A stretch of 64,000 bases of DNA from an uncultured Christensenellaceae bacterium (GCA_910589015.1 CAJUSA010000010.1:1-64000); one strand, 5' to 3'; counted from the first letter of the stretch, positions 15,705 through 24,846 are shown. Notes: generated from the letters alone by a model not told the origin. Translations and numbers: made by a program.

Positions 15705-17091
15705 GCACGCCCTCCGCCGCAGGCGGCACGACGCGCGTCGATTCGTCGCGGAGTTTTTTGTAAATTTCGATAAAACGGTCGCCGCGCTCTTCGTAGCTTC
15801 GGAACGAGTCGAAACTTGCCGAGGCGGGACTCAACAGCACGTTCTGACCCTTATGCGCCGTAAGGTAAGCAACGCGCACGGCGATATCGAAGGGACGGCA
15901 GAGCGTAACCGCCGTAAAGTTGCTTTTGAGTGCTGCATTGAGCACGCGGAAGGCGTTTTCGCCGTAAAGCACCGCATGCACGACGCCCGAGCCGCGCATT
16001 TTCTCGAACAGCGGTTCGTAATCGTACCCCTTGTCTTTTCCCCCGACAAGCAGCACGCTTTCCCCCTTGACGCTTGCGATCGCTTTGACCGCCGAATCGA
16101 CGTTCGTCGCTTTGGAATCGTCGATAAACGTGACGCCGTTCAGCTCGCCCACCTTTTGCAGGCGGTGGCGGATGCCGCGGAAGCTCTTGAGCGCCGTGCA
16201 GATCGCGGCGTTCCCCGCCCCCATGAGCTTGGACGCACAAATTGCGGCGAGCGCGTTAGAAAGATTATGCTCTCCGTCGAGCGGAAGTTCGGATACGGGA
16301 AACAGGCGTTCCCCGCGGAAACAGAACGTTCCCTCTTCTATGTAACCGCCGTCCACGCGTTCGCGTGTCGAGAAAAAGATGACTTTTGCCTTGGTTTTTT
16401 CCGCAAATGAACGTACGGTATCGTCGTCGTAATTGAGCACGGCGTATTCGCTCTCGGTGGAATTTTTGAGCAACCGCGATTTCAGGAAAATATAATTTTC
16501 CATGTTGTAGTGGCGGTTGAGGTGATCTTCCGTCACATTGAGCACGACCGCAACGTGCGGAACGAGCGAATAAAGCGTTTCGAGCTGAAACGAGGATATT
16601 TCCGCCACGGCGATGCCGTTTTCCCCCAACTCGTCGGCACACGAAGTAATCGGTTTACCCACGTTTCCGCAGGCGATTGATTTTTTTCCCGAAGCGCGCA
16701 GGATCTCGTCGATCATCGTTACCGTCGTGGTTTTTCCGTTCGTTCCCGTAACCGCGACCACCGGGCAGTGTAAGGCGCGCACGCCGATTTCCGCTTCGCC
16801 GACGATACGTTTTCCCGCCCTGCGGAAGGAAACGGGCAGCGCATGATCGACGGGAATCCCGGGACTCAACACTAAAATATCGCATTTTTCGCACACGGCG
16901 CTCAAATCTTCTTTGCTTACCGCATGGCACCCGATCGCCGTCAGCGATTCGATTGCCGCACGCACGTTTTCATCCTCTACGTCGTCGTAGATATATACCT
17001 GCGCCGCGCCGTGCGATTTTAAGTAGCGCGCGCTCGCGCTGCCCGAGCGGGAAAGTCCCGCCACCAAAAAGCTCTGCCGTTCCAGTAACAT
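15679..17091 (-). CDS. murD: UDP-MurNAc-L-Ala--D-Glu ligase MurD
   Basis: It adds D-glutamate to UDP-MurNAc-L-alanine using ATP. The N-terminal domain begins with a UDP-binding GLSRSGSASA. The Mur ligase ATP loop reads VTGTNGKTTTVTM near residue 115, and HNLSNALAA and DDSKATNVDS mark the central and C-terminal domains. Length is 470 aa, slightly above the usual 450. It starts 25 bases after mraY and overlaps ftsW. Confidence 0.96.
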   Translation of the reverse strand: MLLERQSFLVAGLSRSGSASARYLKSHGAAQVYIYDDVEDENVRAAIESLTAIGCHAVSKEDLSAVCEKCDILVLSPGIPVDHALPVSFRRAGKRIVGEAEIGVRALHCPVVAVTGTNGKTTTVTMIDEILRASGKKSIACGNVGKPITSCADELGENGIAVAEISSFQLETLYSLVPHVAVVLNVTEDHLNRHYNMENYIFLKSRLLKNSTESEYAVLNYDDDTVRSFAEKTKAKVIFFSTRERVDGGYIEEGTFCFRGERLFPVSELPLDGEHNLSNALAAICASKLMGAGNAAICTALKSFRGIRHRLQKVGELNGVTFIDDSKATNVDSAVKAIASVKGESVLLVGGKDKGYDYEPLFEKMRGSGVVHAVLYGENAFRVLNAALKSNFTAVTLCRPFDIAVRVAYLTAHKGQNVLLSPASASFDSFRSYEERGDRFIEIYKKLRDESTRVVPPAAEGVREEIYLGE

Positions 17092-17116
17092 AACCTCTCC
17101 TTTTTCCGCGCGTCGG

Positions 17117-18070
17117 TCAGATAAACGGTATCAGAAGCGTAGCACCGCATATCGCCGTCACGACGGAATAGGCGTAAACGATTTTCCCTTCGGTGTAACC
17201 CAGTTCCTGAAAATGGTGATGCACGGGCGCCATGAGGAAGATCCGTTTGCCTGTTTTTTTATAGTATATTACTTGTACCATAACGGATATGCTTGAAACG
17301 ACAAAGGTTATTCCCACAATCGGAATGACGAGCGCATTGCCCGTAAACAGCGCGGCGCATGCCGCAAAACCGCCCAGCGAGAGCGAGCCGGTATCGCCCA
17401 TAAACACGCTCGCGCGGTTGGTATTAAAGACGAGATAGGCAAGCAACGCCCCCGTTAAACAGTACGAGAGCAACGCAAACGCGCCGTCCCCTTCCTGAAA
17501 CCCGATCAGCGCGGCGAGAAAGAAAAAGAATACCGCGCTTACCGAGCCGGCAAGCCCGTCCAGCCCGTCGGTAAGATTGACGCTGTTGACGGTGGCAAGA
17601 AAGACAAATACGCCGAGCGGCAGCATGCCCCAGCCGATATCCACGGAAAATCCCGTATACGGAATACGCAGAACGGTCAGACCCGACAGACAACAGAACA
17701 CCGACGCGAGCACGGCGACGCCCGTCTGGAAAATGATTTTCTGATAGGGACGCAGACCAAGGTTGTCCCGACGACGTTTTTTGAGCAAATCGTCCAAAAA
17801 GCCGACGAGAAGATACCCCAGCCCCACCGCGAGCGTCACCGAAAACGCGCGGTCGGAAAAACCGCATGCAACCGCCGCAACGATGCACGCGGCAAGAATA
17901 AAGGCAAGCCCGCCCATGGTGGGCGTGCCGCCTTTGGTTTTGTGTTCTTTTACATAAGAAAGGATATTCTGCCCCGCGCCCAGCTTTTTCAAAAGCGGAA
18001 TGAGCGCCGCGCAGAAAAGAAAAGAGAGCGTAAAAGAGGCAAGAATACAAATCAAAATAGTTTTCGTCAT
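17117..18070 (-). CDS. mraY: Phospho-MurNAc-pentapeptide transferase MraY
   Basis: It makes lipid I by joining the MurNAc-pentapeptide phosphate to undecaprenyl phosphate in the membrane. The 317 residues hold about ten hydrophobic segments. Conserved catalytic blocks are GTPTMGGLAF, GFLDDLLK, NSVNLTDGLDGLAGSV with its Asp pair, FMGDTGSLSLGG and APVHHHFQELGY. It overlaps the end of murE by 4 bases. Confidence 0.97.
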   Translation of the reverse strand: MTKTILICILASFTLSFLFCAALIPLLKKLGAGQNILSYVKEHKTKGGTPTMGGLAFILAACIVAAVACGFSDRAFSVTLAVGLGYLLVGFLDDLLKKRRRDNLGLRPYQKIIFQTGVAVLASVFCCLSGLTVLRIPYTGFSVDIGWGMLPLGVFVFLATVNSVNLTDGLDGLAGSVSAVFFFFLAALIGFQEGDGAFALLSYCLTGALLAYLVFNTNRASVFMGDTGSLSLGGFAACAALFTGNALVIPIVGITFVVSSISVMVQVIYYKKTGKRIFLMAPVHHHFQELGYTEGKIVYAYSVVTAICGATLLIPFI

Positions 18071-19494
18071 TTTTGCGTACCGAGAATAGACTTTATCACA
18101 TCTTTGTCGTTATAGTCGTATTTTATACCCATAACTTCACGGTAAGTTTCCCCGCCTTTGCCCGCAAGCAACAGCACGTCGCCCTTTTGAAGGATCGAAA
18201 GCGCGTAAGCGATGGCGCGTTCGCGCTCCTCAATCACAACGTACTTTTCCGAAACCGTGCGGAAACCCGCCTCGATCTGCGCTAAAATCGCCATGGGATC
18301 CTCGTAACGCGGGTTATCCGAAGTAAGCACGGCAAAATCGGCAAGACGCGCCGCCGTCGCGCCCATGATCGGGCGCTTTTCCCTGTCGCGGTTGCCGCCG
18401 CAGCCGAAGAGCACGATGAGCCGCCCCGCCGTGAACGGGCGTAGCGCCGAGAGCGATTTTTCCAGACCGTCGCCCGTGTGCGCAAAGTCCACGAACACCG
18501 TTCCGCCGTTATACGTTGCGACGCGTTCGAGCCTTCCCTCGACGCGCGTCGTTTTCAGCCCGCGCGCAATCGCCGAAAGGCTTGCCCCTAACCGTTGCGC
18601 CGCCGCGCCCGCCGCCAAAGCGTTATAAAGATTGTGCCGCCCCGTAAGCGACAGCTCCACCTCGCAAATCTCGTCGTTGAGATTGAAAACCGACCGACTT
18701 CCGCCGATATCCTCGCGCTCGGGTATGGCGAAACAGTCGGCGGGACTGTCCAGCCCGTACGTCACGCAGGGCGCGCCGCACGCAAGCAATTCGCCCGTAA
18801 AAGCGTCGTCGGCGTTCAATACGGCGCACTTCGTCCGCCGAAAGAGCAATTTTTTCGCCTCGCCGTACGGTTTCATATCCCCGAAAAAATCAAGGTGATC
18901 ACGCGTCAGGTTGGTAAATACAGCCGCCTCGTAGGTGATCGGGCACTCTTTTTTGAGCGCGAGCGCATGCGCCGAACATTCCATAACGACGGTGCCCGTA
19001 CCGCCGCGTTTCATATCGGCAAGCATGGAAAACAGCGCAACGGGATCGGGCGTCGTGAGGGTGGGCGGCAGAACGGTATCGCCGTACGAGGATCCGAGCG
19101 TGCCGATCAGCCCGACGTTTTCGCCCTCGGCGCGCAGAATGTCGCGGAACATATGGCTGACCGTCGTCTTACCGTTCGTCCCCGTTACACCGACGATTTT
19201 CAATGCACGTTCGGGGTGTCCGTAAAAGGCGGCGGCAATTTTCGCCATCGCCTCGCGTCCTTCGGAAACGATGAGTTGCGGCACGTCGAGATCGAGCTCG
19301 TGTTCGCACATCAGGGCGTTCACCCCGCGCCGCACCGCTTCTTCGGCATAAGCGTGCGAATCCTCACCCGTTCCGCGGTAGCAGAAAAAGAGGTCGCCCT
19401 TGCCCGTTACGCGGCTATCGCAAACCAGCGCGTCGATTTCCCCTTCGCGCGTGATGCGTCCGCCCGTTTCCCTTGCTAATTCCGATAACTTCAT
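18067..19494 (-). CDS. murE: UDP-MurNAc-tripeptide ligase MurE (meso-DAP type)
   Basis: It adds the third residue of the stem peptide. The ATP loop VTGTNGKTTVSHMF is near residue 110. The specificity motif near residue 391 reads DNPR, the form known from meso-diaminopimelate enzymes rather than lysine-adding ones, so the wall should be meso-DAP type. Length is 475 aa. It begins 1 base after the transpeptidase gene ends and overlaps mraY by 4 bases. No murF follows, unlike many dcw clusters. Confidence 0.96.
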   Translation of the reverse strand: MKLSELARETGGRITREGEIDALVCDSRVTGKGDLFFCYRGTGEDSHAYAEEAVRRGVNALMCEHELDLDVPQLIVSEGREAMAKIAAAFYGHPERALKIVGVTGTNGKTTVSHMFRDILRAEGENVGLIGTLGSSYGDTVLPPTLTTPDPVALFSMLADMKRGGTGTVVMECSAHALALKKECPITYEAAVFTNLTRDHLDFFGDMKPYGEAKKLLFRRTKCAVLNADDAFTGELLACGAPCVTYGLDSPADCFAIPEREDIGGSRSVFNLNDEICEVELSLTGRHNLYNALAAGAAAQRLGASLSAIARGLKTTRVEGRLERVATYNGGTVFVDFAHTGDGLEKSLSALRPFTAGRLIVLFGCGGNRDREKRPIMGATAARLADFAVLTSDNPRYEDPMAILAQIEAGFRTVSEKYVVIEERERAIAYALSILQKGDVLLLAGKGGETYREVMGIKYDYNDKDVIKSILGTQK

Positions 19495-19495
19495 C

Positions 19496-21184
19496 TTAAT
19501 CCTCCCCGACGGGCGGTATCTGCATCATGCCGATAATCCCCTCGAATATTTCTTTGGCGCACGGCGCCGCCACCGTACTGCCGTAATAACTGCCCTGCGG
19601 CTCGTCCACGATGACTAGCGCAAGATATTTAGGCGCGTTAGCAGGAAAATAACCGATAAACGAAGAAATATATTTTCCCTCGGCAATGACGCCGTTCTCG
19701 TATTTTTGCGCCGTGCCTGTTTTCCCCGCAACGCGGTACCCCTCGACGTAGGCTTTCTTGCCGCTGCCGTCACGCACCACCCCTTCGAGCATCGAAGAAA
19801 GGATATGCGACGCTTCTTCGTTCACCGTGCGCGCAAGCAGTTTTTTGTCGAGTTTTTCGCGCACGAGATTGTCGTCCGAATAAATTTCCGAAACCAGACG
19901 GGGCGCATAGTAATACCCGCCGTTCACCGCCGAGGCGCACGCACAGGCAAGCTGCAACGCCGTAACCGCAATGGTCTGCCCGAATCCGATACGGGCAAGT
20001 TCGCTGTTCTTCACCGTACCCTCGGGCAGAAGCATACCGATCGCCTCGCCCGAAAAATCAATGCCGCTCGCCCGCCCAAACCGGAAAGATTCGAGATAAT
20101 CGTAAAACTTTTCCGTGCCGAGCGCCAGCGCGATATCCACAAAACAGGGGTTGCAGCTGTTATTGAGCGCTTCGGCAAGCGTTTCGTTGGAATGTTTTCC
20201 GTTCGCATGATCCGACCAGCAACTGATCTTCGACCCCTCGATCGTACGCGTACGCGACGAATTAAACACATATTTATTTGAAAACGCGTTCGGATTTCCG
20301 TTGAGGTATTCCTGAATATTGGCGGCGGCAGTTATGATTTTGAAAGTGGAACCGGGCTCGTAAATATCGCTCACGACACCGTTGCGCGAAAGCGCGTTCA
20401 GCACGGATATATCGTCGCGCGGTATATCATTCAGATCGTACGAAGGCAGATTGACCATAGCAAGCACGGAAAAATCGTTCGGATCGAGCACAATGCAGCG
20501 CGCCGCCTTGGCGTTACTGCTTTCCATTGCTCTGCGCATGACTTCTTCCGCAAACGACTGTATGCGGTAATCGAGCGTGAGCGTGACGTTGAGCCCGTCC
20601 GTCGCAGGCAGATACGCGGCGGGCGCCCCCTCTATCCCTACGCCGACAAGGTCGGTTTCAAAGAGAATTTCGCCGTTTTGTCCCGCTAAAAATTTATTGT
20701 AATATTGCTCTACCCCCGTCGTACCCGACTGATCGTAAGAGGTGAACCCGAGCACCTGTGAGGCAAGTTCGCCGTAGGGATAGACGCGCGTATTGTCGCG
20801 CGAGTAATAAATCCCCGCAAGATCGAGCCCCTCGATGCCGCGGACGGTATCCTTGTCCGTTTTCTTTGCAATCAGAATTTCGGACTTACTCTTGTCCGAC
20901 AATTTTTGGTACACCTGATCGTAAGAGAGATTTAGCAGTGCGGAAAGCGTCTGCGCCTCTGCCTCCGCATCTTTCACGGCGTTGGCACGGGCGTAAACAC
21001 TATACGCGCTCTTATTCCCCGCCAGCAAAACGCCGTTGCGGTCGAAAATTTTGCCGCGGCTTGCCGTAACGGGAATTTCGCGCGTCCACTGATCAACCGC
21101 CTTGTAAACGAGTTCCTGTTCCCAAATCGCCTGAATATAAAAGAGCCGCGCAAGAAAAAGGCAAAAAAGAAAGGTTATCGCCAC
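19496..21184 (-). CDS. Division-type class B PBP (FtsI/PBP2B/SpoVD)
   Basis: This is the septal transpeptidase that cross-links peptidoglycan outside the membrane. Catalytic motifs are complete: STFK near residue 278, SCN, and KTGTAQ near residue 488. There are no PASTA domains at the end. The first usable start codon is GTG at 21184, but that cuts into the membrane helix and has no ribosome site. The frame stays open upstream through KKRTGDYSISVIRKRLFAVI, which supplies the expected basic tail and the first half of the helix. GGAGG at 21260-21256 sits 8 bases before an ATA at 21247. The true start is therefore probably non-standard, or the sequence has an error. From the GTG the product is 562 aa. 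Confidence 0.92.
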   Translation of the reverse strand: MAITFLFCLFLARLFYIQAIWEQELVYKAVDQWTREIPVTASRGKIFDRNGVLLAGNKSAYSVYARANAVKDAEAEAQTLSALLNLSYDQVYQKLSDKSKSEILIAKKTDKDTVRGIEGLDLAGIYYSRDNTRVYPYGELASQVLGFTSYDQSGTTGVEQYYNKFLAGQNGEILFETDLVGVGIEGAPAAYLPATDGLNVTLTLDYRIQSFAEEVMRRAMESSNAKAARCIVLDPNDFSVLAMVNLPSYDLNDIPRDDISVLNALSRNGVVSDIYEPGSTFKIITAAANIQEYLNGNPNAFSNKYVFNSSRTRTIEGSKISCWSDHANGKHSNETLAEALNNSCNPCFVDIALALGTEKFYDYLESFRFGRASGIDFSGEAIGMLLPEGTVKNSELARIGFGQTIAVTALQLACACASAVNGGYYYAPRLVSEIYSDDNLVREKLDKKLLARTVNEEASHILSSMLEGVVRDGSGKKAYVEGYRVAGKTGTAQKYENGVIAEGKYISSFIGYFPANAPKYLALVIVDEPQGSYYGSTVAAPCAKEIFEGIIGMMQIPPVGED

Positions 21185-21255
21185 AATTACGGCAAATAAC
21201 CTCTTTCGTATGACAGATATGGAGTAATCCCCTGTCCTTTTTTTTATGATATTGT

Positions 21256-21260
21256 CCTCC
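21256..21260 (-). promoter_or_regulatory. GGAGG ribosome site with no standard start after it
   Basis: The site lies 9 bases after the ftsL-like stop codon. ATC (21250-21248) and ATA (21247-21245) are 5 and 8 bases downstream in the transpeptidase frame; ATG, GTG and TTG are absent until 21184. Confidence 0.6.
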
Positions 21261-21269
21261 GAATATTTT

Positions 21270-21980
21270 TTACGGACGTTGCATACCTGCCGCTTCCGCC
21301 CATTCGTTGATATATTCGCTGTTCGTGATCTTTTCGATCTCTTCGCTGATGCTCTGCGCCTGCGCTTTCAAATCGTTTACGATCGCCTGCTTATCCGCAA
21401 TGTCCGCATTGAGCGAATTGATGATCGCCGTGTTGATGCAGATGAGCGCAATGACGAGTACGATTGCCGCGGCGACCGCCGCAAGCACGACCTTAGCGCG
21501 CGTGGAAAGCGAAGAGAAAAATCCCTGTTGCGCTTCCGTGCGCGTGTTGAGCGACGCCATCGTTCTGGGCGTAGGGCGCGCGTCTGCGTCGTCCGATTCG
21601 GGCAGAATAACGGGCACGGGTGCCGCTACCGTCTGTGCCGCCGACGCGGCGGGCGCAACTGCCTCGGGTGCGGCGACGACGCTCACCAACTCACCGTTTT
21701 TGATAGCGATGTCCTCAAACAGATTGTGGCGTCTTGCAGGCGCGGGGTGCGCATGGTAATCGGCAATGCGGCGCGCGGCGCTGGGAATTTCCTCCGGTTC
21801 GGCGTACGCGTGCGTTTCTTCGGGGGCGGGCGCGACCATCACGTCGGATTCCGCAAGTTCCTTACCCGAATACAATACCTTACGGTATTCCTCCATGCGC
21901 GCGTTGTGCACCCACTCGGGATCGTTTACATTCGTATTGGCAGGCTGACCTTTGGTATTTCTCTCAATTGTCGAAGCCAT
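21270..21980 (-). CDS. ftsL: FtsL/DivIC-like division protein with long N-terminal region
   Basis: FtsL pairs with FtsB/DivIC-type proteins to activate the septal synthase. The last 75 residues have the FtsL plan: one membrane helix (VVLAAVAAAIVLVIALICI), then a coiled coil rich in Glu and Lys, ending WAEAAGMQRP like other FtsL tails. The first 160 residues are a low-complexity Ala/Pro/Glu cytoplasmic region, longer than usual. The ATG at 21980 follows GGAG at 7 bases. Length is 236 aa. The call rests on topology and its place between rsmH and the PBP gene. Confidence 0.78.
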   Translation of the reverse strand: MASTIERNTKGQPANTNVNDPEWVHNARMEEYRKVLYSGKELAESDVMVAPAPEETHAYAEPEEIPSAARRIADYHAHPAPARRHNLFEDIAIKNGELVSVVAAPEAVAPAASAAQTVAAPVPVILPESDDADARPTPRTMASLNTRTEAQQGFFSSLSTRAKVVLAAVAAAIVLVIALICINTAIINSLNADIADKQAIVNDLKAQAQSISEEIEKITNSEYINEWAEAAGMQRP

Positions 21981-22017
21981 GTTTCCACTCCTTATATCTA
22001 TTCGGCTCAAGCCGCGT

Positions 22018-22956
22018 TCATGTTATTTTTTCGATAATTCTCAGTTTTGCGCTTTTACTGCGGGAATTTTCGCGCAATTCTTCTTCGCCCGCCGTGACCG
22101 GCTGTTTGCCGACCGGTTTGCCCTGCTCTTTCCGTCCGCACACGCAAACGGGAAAATTCTTCGGGCAAGTGCAACCCGTGCACAGATCGCGGAACACCTG
22201 TTTGACGATTCTGTCTTCAAGCGAATGAAAGGTGATCACGCACCCTCTGCCGCCTTTTTTCAAGCGTTTTACCAACCCTTCCACGCATTCACCCAAACCG
22301 CCCAGCTCTTCGTTCACTTCGATGCGAATCGCCTGAAAGGTTTTTCTGGCACATGCCGCATAGCGGTATTTGGGCGGAACGCTTTTTTCCACGATTGCAT
22401 TGAGCTGTCCGCAGGTGGCGATCGTTTGCTTTTCGCGTTCCTTTACGATGTTCGCGGCAATCGAACGGGCGTAACTCTCTTCGCCGTATTCCCACAAAAG
22501 CCTTTTAAGCGCTTCTTCGGAATAGGTATTCACGATTTCCTTTGCGTCCCGTTTCTGCCGCGTATCCATTCTCATATCGAGCGGCGCGTCGGGCTTGGTG
22601 TAGGCAAAGCCCCTTTCTTCGGTATCGATCTGGTGGCTGCTGATGCCTAAATCGAGCAAAAACCCGTCTAAGCTTTCCACGCCTGCCCGATCCAACACCT
22701 CGGCGTAATTTTTATAGTCGCTGCGAAAGATTTGAAACCGTTCCGCAAAGGGCGCAAGTCTTTTTTGTGATTCCGCGATCGCCTCGCCGTCTTTATCGGT
22801 TGCAACGAGCCGCACCGCAGGATTGCTTTCGAGCACGGCGTAAGCATGGTTGCCGCCCCCACACGTTCCGTCAAAAAAGGTTCCGCCGGAAAGGTTTTTT
22901 ACGTTCAGCCCCTCGATCACTTCTTTCAGCAACACGGGGCAGTGATAGGCGCTCAC
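22018..22956 (-). CDS. rsmH: 16S rRNA C1402 N4-methyltransferase RsmH
   Basis: It methylates N4 of C1402 in 16S rRNA using S-adenosylmethionine. The N-terminus HCPVLLKEVIEGLNVKNLSG, FFDGTCGGGNHAYAVL (SAM loop), DGFLLDLGISSHQID, and FHSLEDRIVKQVF near the end are family blocks. At 312 aa it has the usual length. It overlaps mraZ by 4 bases and is second in the dcw operon. Confidence 0.97.
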   Translation of the reverse strand: MSAYHCPVLLKEVIEGLNVKNLSGGTFFDGTCGGGNHAYAVLESNPAVRLVATDKDGEAIAESQKRLAPFAERFQIFRSDYKNYAEVLDRAGVESLDGFLLDLGISSHQIDTEERGFAYTKPDAPLDMRMDTRQKRDAKEIVNTYSEEALKRLLWEYGEESYARSIAANIVKEREKQTIATCGQLNAIVEKSVPPKYRYAACARKTFQAIRIEVNEELGGLGECVEGLVKRLKKGGRGCVITFHSLEDRIVKQVFRDLCTGCTCPKNFPVCVCGRKEQGKPVGKQPVTAGEEELRENSRSKSAKLRIIEKIT

Positions 22957-23399
22957 GAGAAGAAACCGACTTCCGCATACGCCGCCGTGACCGACATTTC
23001 GCCTTCGTACTCGTCGAGCTTGTCGACTTTCCAGATTTCGATATGATCGTCGGCGCCGAAGGTGATGAGTTCGCGGTCGCCCTTTTTCAAGCCCATATGC
23101 TCGCGCAGCGTGGGCGAAATGGTGATGCGGTTCTGCTGGTCTTCCTTGATTTCATCTTCGACCGAACGAAGAATGCGGCGCATTGCTTTCAGTTTAACGG
23201 GGTCGCCGCCGCTCTCGCGGACTTTGCGCATCATGTTCTCGACGCGCTCGTCCCACGACGCGCGCGGATAGACGGAAATACAAGGCTGATCGCCGGCTAC
23301 GAATACGAAGTCGTTGCCGAGCGCCGCTTTGAATTTGACAGGAATTCTGATTCTGTATTTGTCGTCTACCTGATGATAGACCGAACTGCTGAATGCCAT
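22953..23399 (-). CDS. mraZ: MraZ, dcw operon regulator
   Basis: MraZ is a DNA-binding protein of two AbrB-like repeats that represses its own promoter at the head of the dcw cluster. The 148 residues show YHQVDDKYRIRIPVKFKAAL in repeat one and QQNRITISPTLREHMGLKKG in repeat two, each with the DxxxR signature or its equivalent. Two GGTGG-type repeats sit at its promoter. Confidence 0.95.
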   Translation of the reverse strand: MAFSSSVYHQVDDKYRIRIPVKFKAALGNDFVFVAGDQPCISVYPRASWDERVENMMRKVRESGGDPVKLKAMRRILRSVEDEIKEDQQNRITISPTLREHMGLKKGDRELITFGADDHIEIWKVDKLDEYEGEMSVTAAYAEVGFFS

Positions 23400-23428
23400 T
23401 TTAACCCTATCTCCGTCCTACGCATATT

Positions 23429-23457
23429 ATTATATCACGTGGCATTGGGCATGTCAA
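23429..23457 (-). promoter_or_regulatory. dcw operon promoter
   Basis: Exact TTGACA (23457-23452) and TATAAT (23434-23429) have a 17-base spacer, 30 bases before the mraZ start. Confidence 0.88.
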
Positions 23458-23476
23458 CCACCTTTTACCACCTTTT
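23457..23476 (-). promoter_or_regulatory. Two MraZ-type direct repeats
   Basis: AAAAGGTGGT occurs twice in tandem on the minus strand (23476-23467 and 23466-23457), exactly 10 bases apart and touching the -35 box. MraZ is known to bind short G-rich direct repeats about one helical turn apart near its own promoter, so this is its likely operator. Confidence 0.7.
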
Positions 23477-23495
23477 TGCAAGAATTTTTAATTTT

Positions 23496-24296
23496 TTATA
23501 AAACAAATGTTCGGAAATACGCCGATTTGTTCAAATTTGCCGCCTTTCCGAGGAAAATAATGTTATTTTTTTCCTTTATTTTAACTTTTCCGTACATTTG
23601 TTCGTTTTTTGTGGGGGTAATTTGGTGGATATCAATCCCTAAATCACCCGATTTTAAGCCCCTTACAAGCAAGGCAAGGTGGCGCGCCGTACCGAAATTG
23701 CCGTCGAAAACGGGGATTTGGTAATACGCGGAAATACGTTCCGAATAAAATATGTAATGCGTGCAACCGAGCACGACCGCCTCGGCACCCTTTCGCTCGG
23801 GCAACTGTGCACCCAGATCGAACGGTTCGCCGTAGAGCACCTCGCGTTCGATCCGACGCGCCAATTCAGGCAACGCATGCAGCACAAACGAGCAATCGGG
23901 ACAACCTGCCGTCAGGCGGCGCAGCCGCGCGCTCTCGATCGTGCGCGGCGTGGCAAGCACCATAACGCGCTGATAGCTGCGCGCCGCGAGTTTTACGGCA
24001 GGCTCGATGCCGACGATCGGGAATCCGTACCGTACACGAAGCGCGTCTGCACAGACGGCGGTCGCCGTATTACAGGCAAGCACGGCAGCGTCGACACCCA
24101 GCGCGGCAAATTCATCCATCGCTTCGGACGTAAAGCGCAGAATCTCTTCTTCCCCCCTTGAGCCGTACGGCGCGCGGAAATTATCGCCCAGATAATAAAA
24201 GGTTGCCTGCGGCAGCAAGGCGGCGCATTCCTTCAATACAGTCAGTCCGCCGATCCCGCTGTCAAACACGCCGATACGCACTTCTTTTTTTTGCAC
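23496..24296 (-). CDS. murI: Glutamate racemase
   Basis: It makes D-glutamate for the wall. Both catalytic cysteines are seen in ACNTATA and VLGCTHY, after the N-terminal IGVFDSGIGGLTVLKE. I use the GTG at 24296, 8 bases after GGAGG. This gives 266 aa, the normal size; longer frames upstream would add a non-conserved tail. The last 25 or so residues are an extra, basic tail (KVKIKEKNN). It ends 20 bases before the MraZ repeats, so it lies just upstream of the dcw operon on the same strand. Confidence 0.94.
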   Translation of the reverse strand: MQKKEVRIGVFDSGIGGLTVLKECAALLPQATFYYLGDNFRAPYGSRGEEEILRFTSEAMDEFAALGVDAAVLACNTATAVCADALRVRYGFPIVGIEPAVKLAARSYQRVMVLATPRTIESARLRRLTAGCPDCSFVLHALPELARRIEREVLYGEPFDLGAQLPERKGAEAVVLGCTHYIFYSERISAYYQIPVFDGNFGTARHLALLVRGLKSGDLGIDIHQITPTKNEQMYGKVKIKEKNNIIFLGKAANLNKSAYFRTFVL

Positions 24297-24356
24297 GGTT
24301 TTACCCTCCGAAATCGTAATTTTTGCAAAATTTTTTGCGATTACATGAAAAAACAG

Positions 24357-24385
24357 TTTACAATCATTCGTTTTTATGTTAAAAT
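24357..24385 (+). promoter_or_regulatory. rpsT promoter
   Basis: TTTACA (24357-24362) and TAAAAT (24380-24385) have a 17-base spacer, 35 bases before the rpsT start. Confidence 0.65.
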
Positions 24386-24419
24386 AACTGTCGTTAAACA
24401 ATCAAAGGAGTATTTCATC

Positions 24420-24686
24420 GTGCCCAACATCAAATCTGCCAAAAAGCGCGTTTTGGTTACCGAGAAGAAAACCATGCAGAACAAAACCGTTAAATCGGCT
24501 TTGAAAACTACGATCAAGAAATTCCTCGCAGCCGTGAACGAAGGAAATAAAGAACAGGCTACCGCCCTTTATCCCGAAACGGTTTCGGCGATCGATTCTG
24601 CGGTTACCAAAGGGATTCTTCACAAGAACAACGCCGCAAACAAGAAGGCGAAGCTCGCGAAGAAACTTGCCGCGCTTTCCGCATAA
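24420..24686 (+). CDS. rpsT: 30S ribosomal protein S20
   Basis: S20 is a primary 16S rRNA-binding protein. The product begins MPNIKSAKKRVLVTEKKTMQ and is Lys/Ala-rich and helical throughout, as in the family, at 88 aa. The start is GTG at 24420, with GGAG 9 bases upstream. It is a single-gene unit with its own promoter and terminator. Confidence 0.96.
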   Translation: MPNIKSAKKRVLVTEKKTMQNKTVKSALKTTIKKFLAAVNEGNKEQATALYPETVSAIDSAVTKGILHKNNAANKKAKLAKKLAALSA

Positions 24687-24709
24687 ATAGAATTGAATTT
24701 TCATTCGGG

Positions 24710-24737
24710 CACCCGCTTTTTTGGCGGGTGTTTTTTT
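24710..24737 (+). terminator. rpsT terminator
   Basis: A 7-bp stem (24710-24716 with 24724-24730) is followed by TTTTTTT. Confidence 0.85.
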
Positions 24738-24817
24738 GTTTTTCTATACCTTATTATTATACGCAGACACTCCCCTGCGCTTTCCGAAAATTTTTTTGAT
24801 TTTTTTATTTCAAACAG

Positions 24818-24846
24818 TTGACAGAACAAGATTTTTTCTATATACT
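24818..24846 (+). promoter_or_regulatory. Promoter of the polyamine transport operon
   Basis: TTGACA (24818-24823) and TATACT (24841-24846) have a 17-base spacer. Confidence 0.8.
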
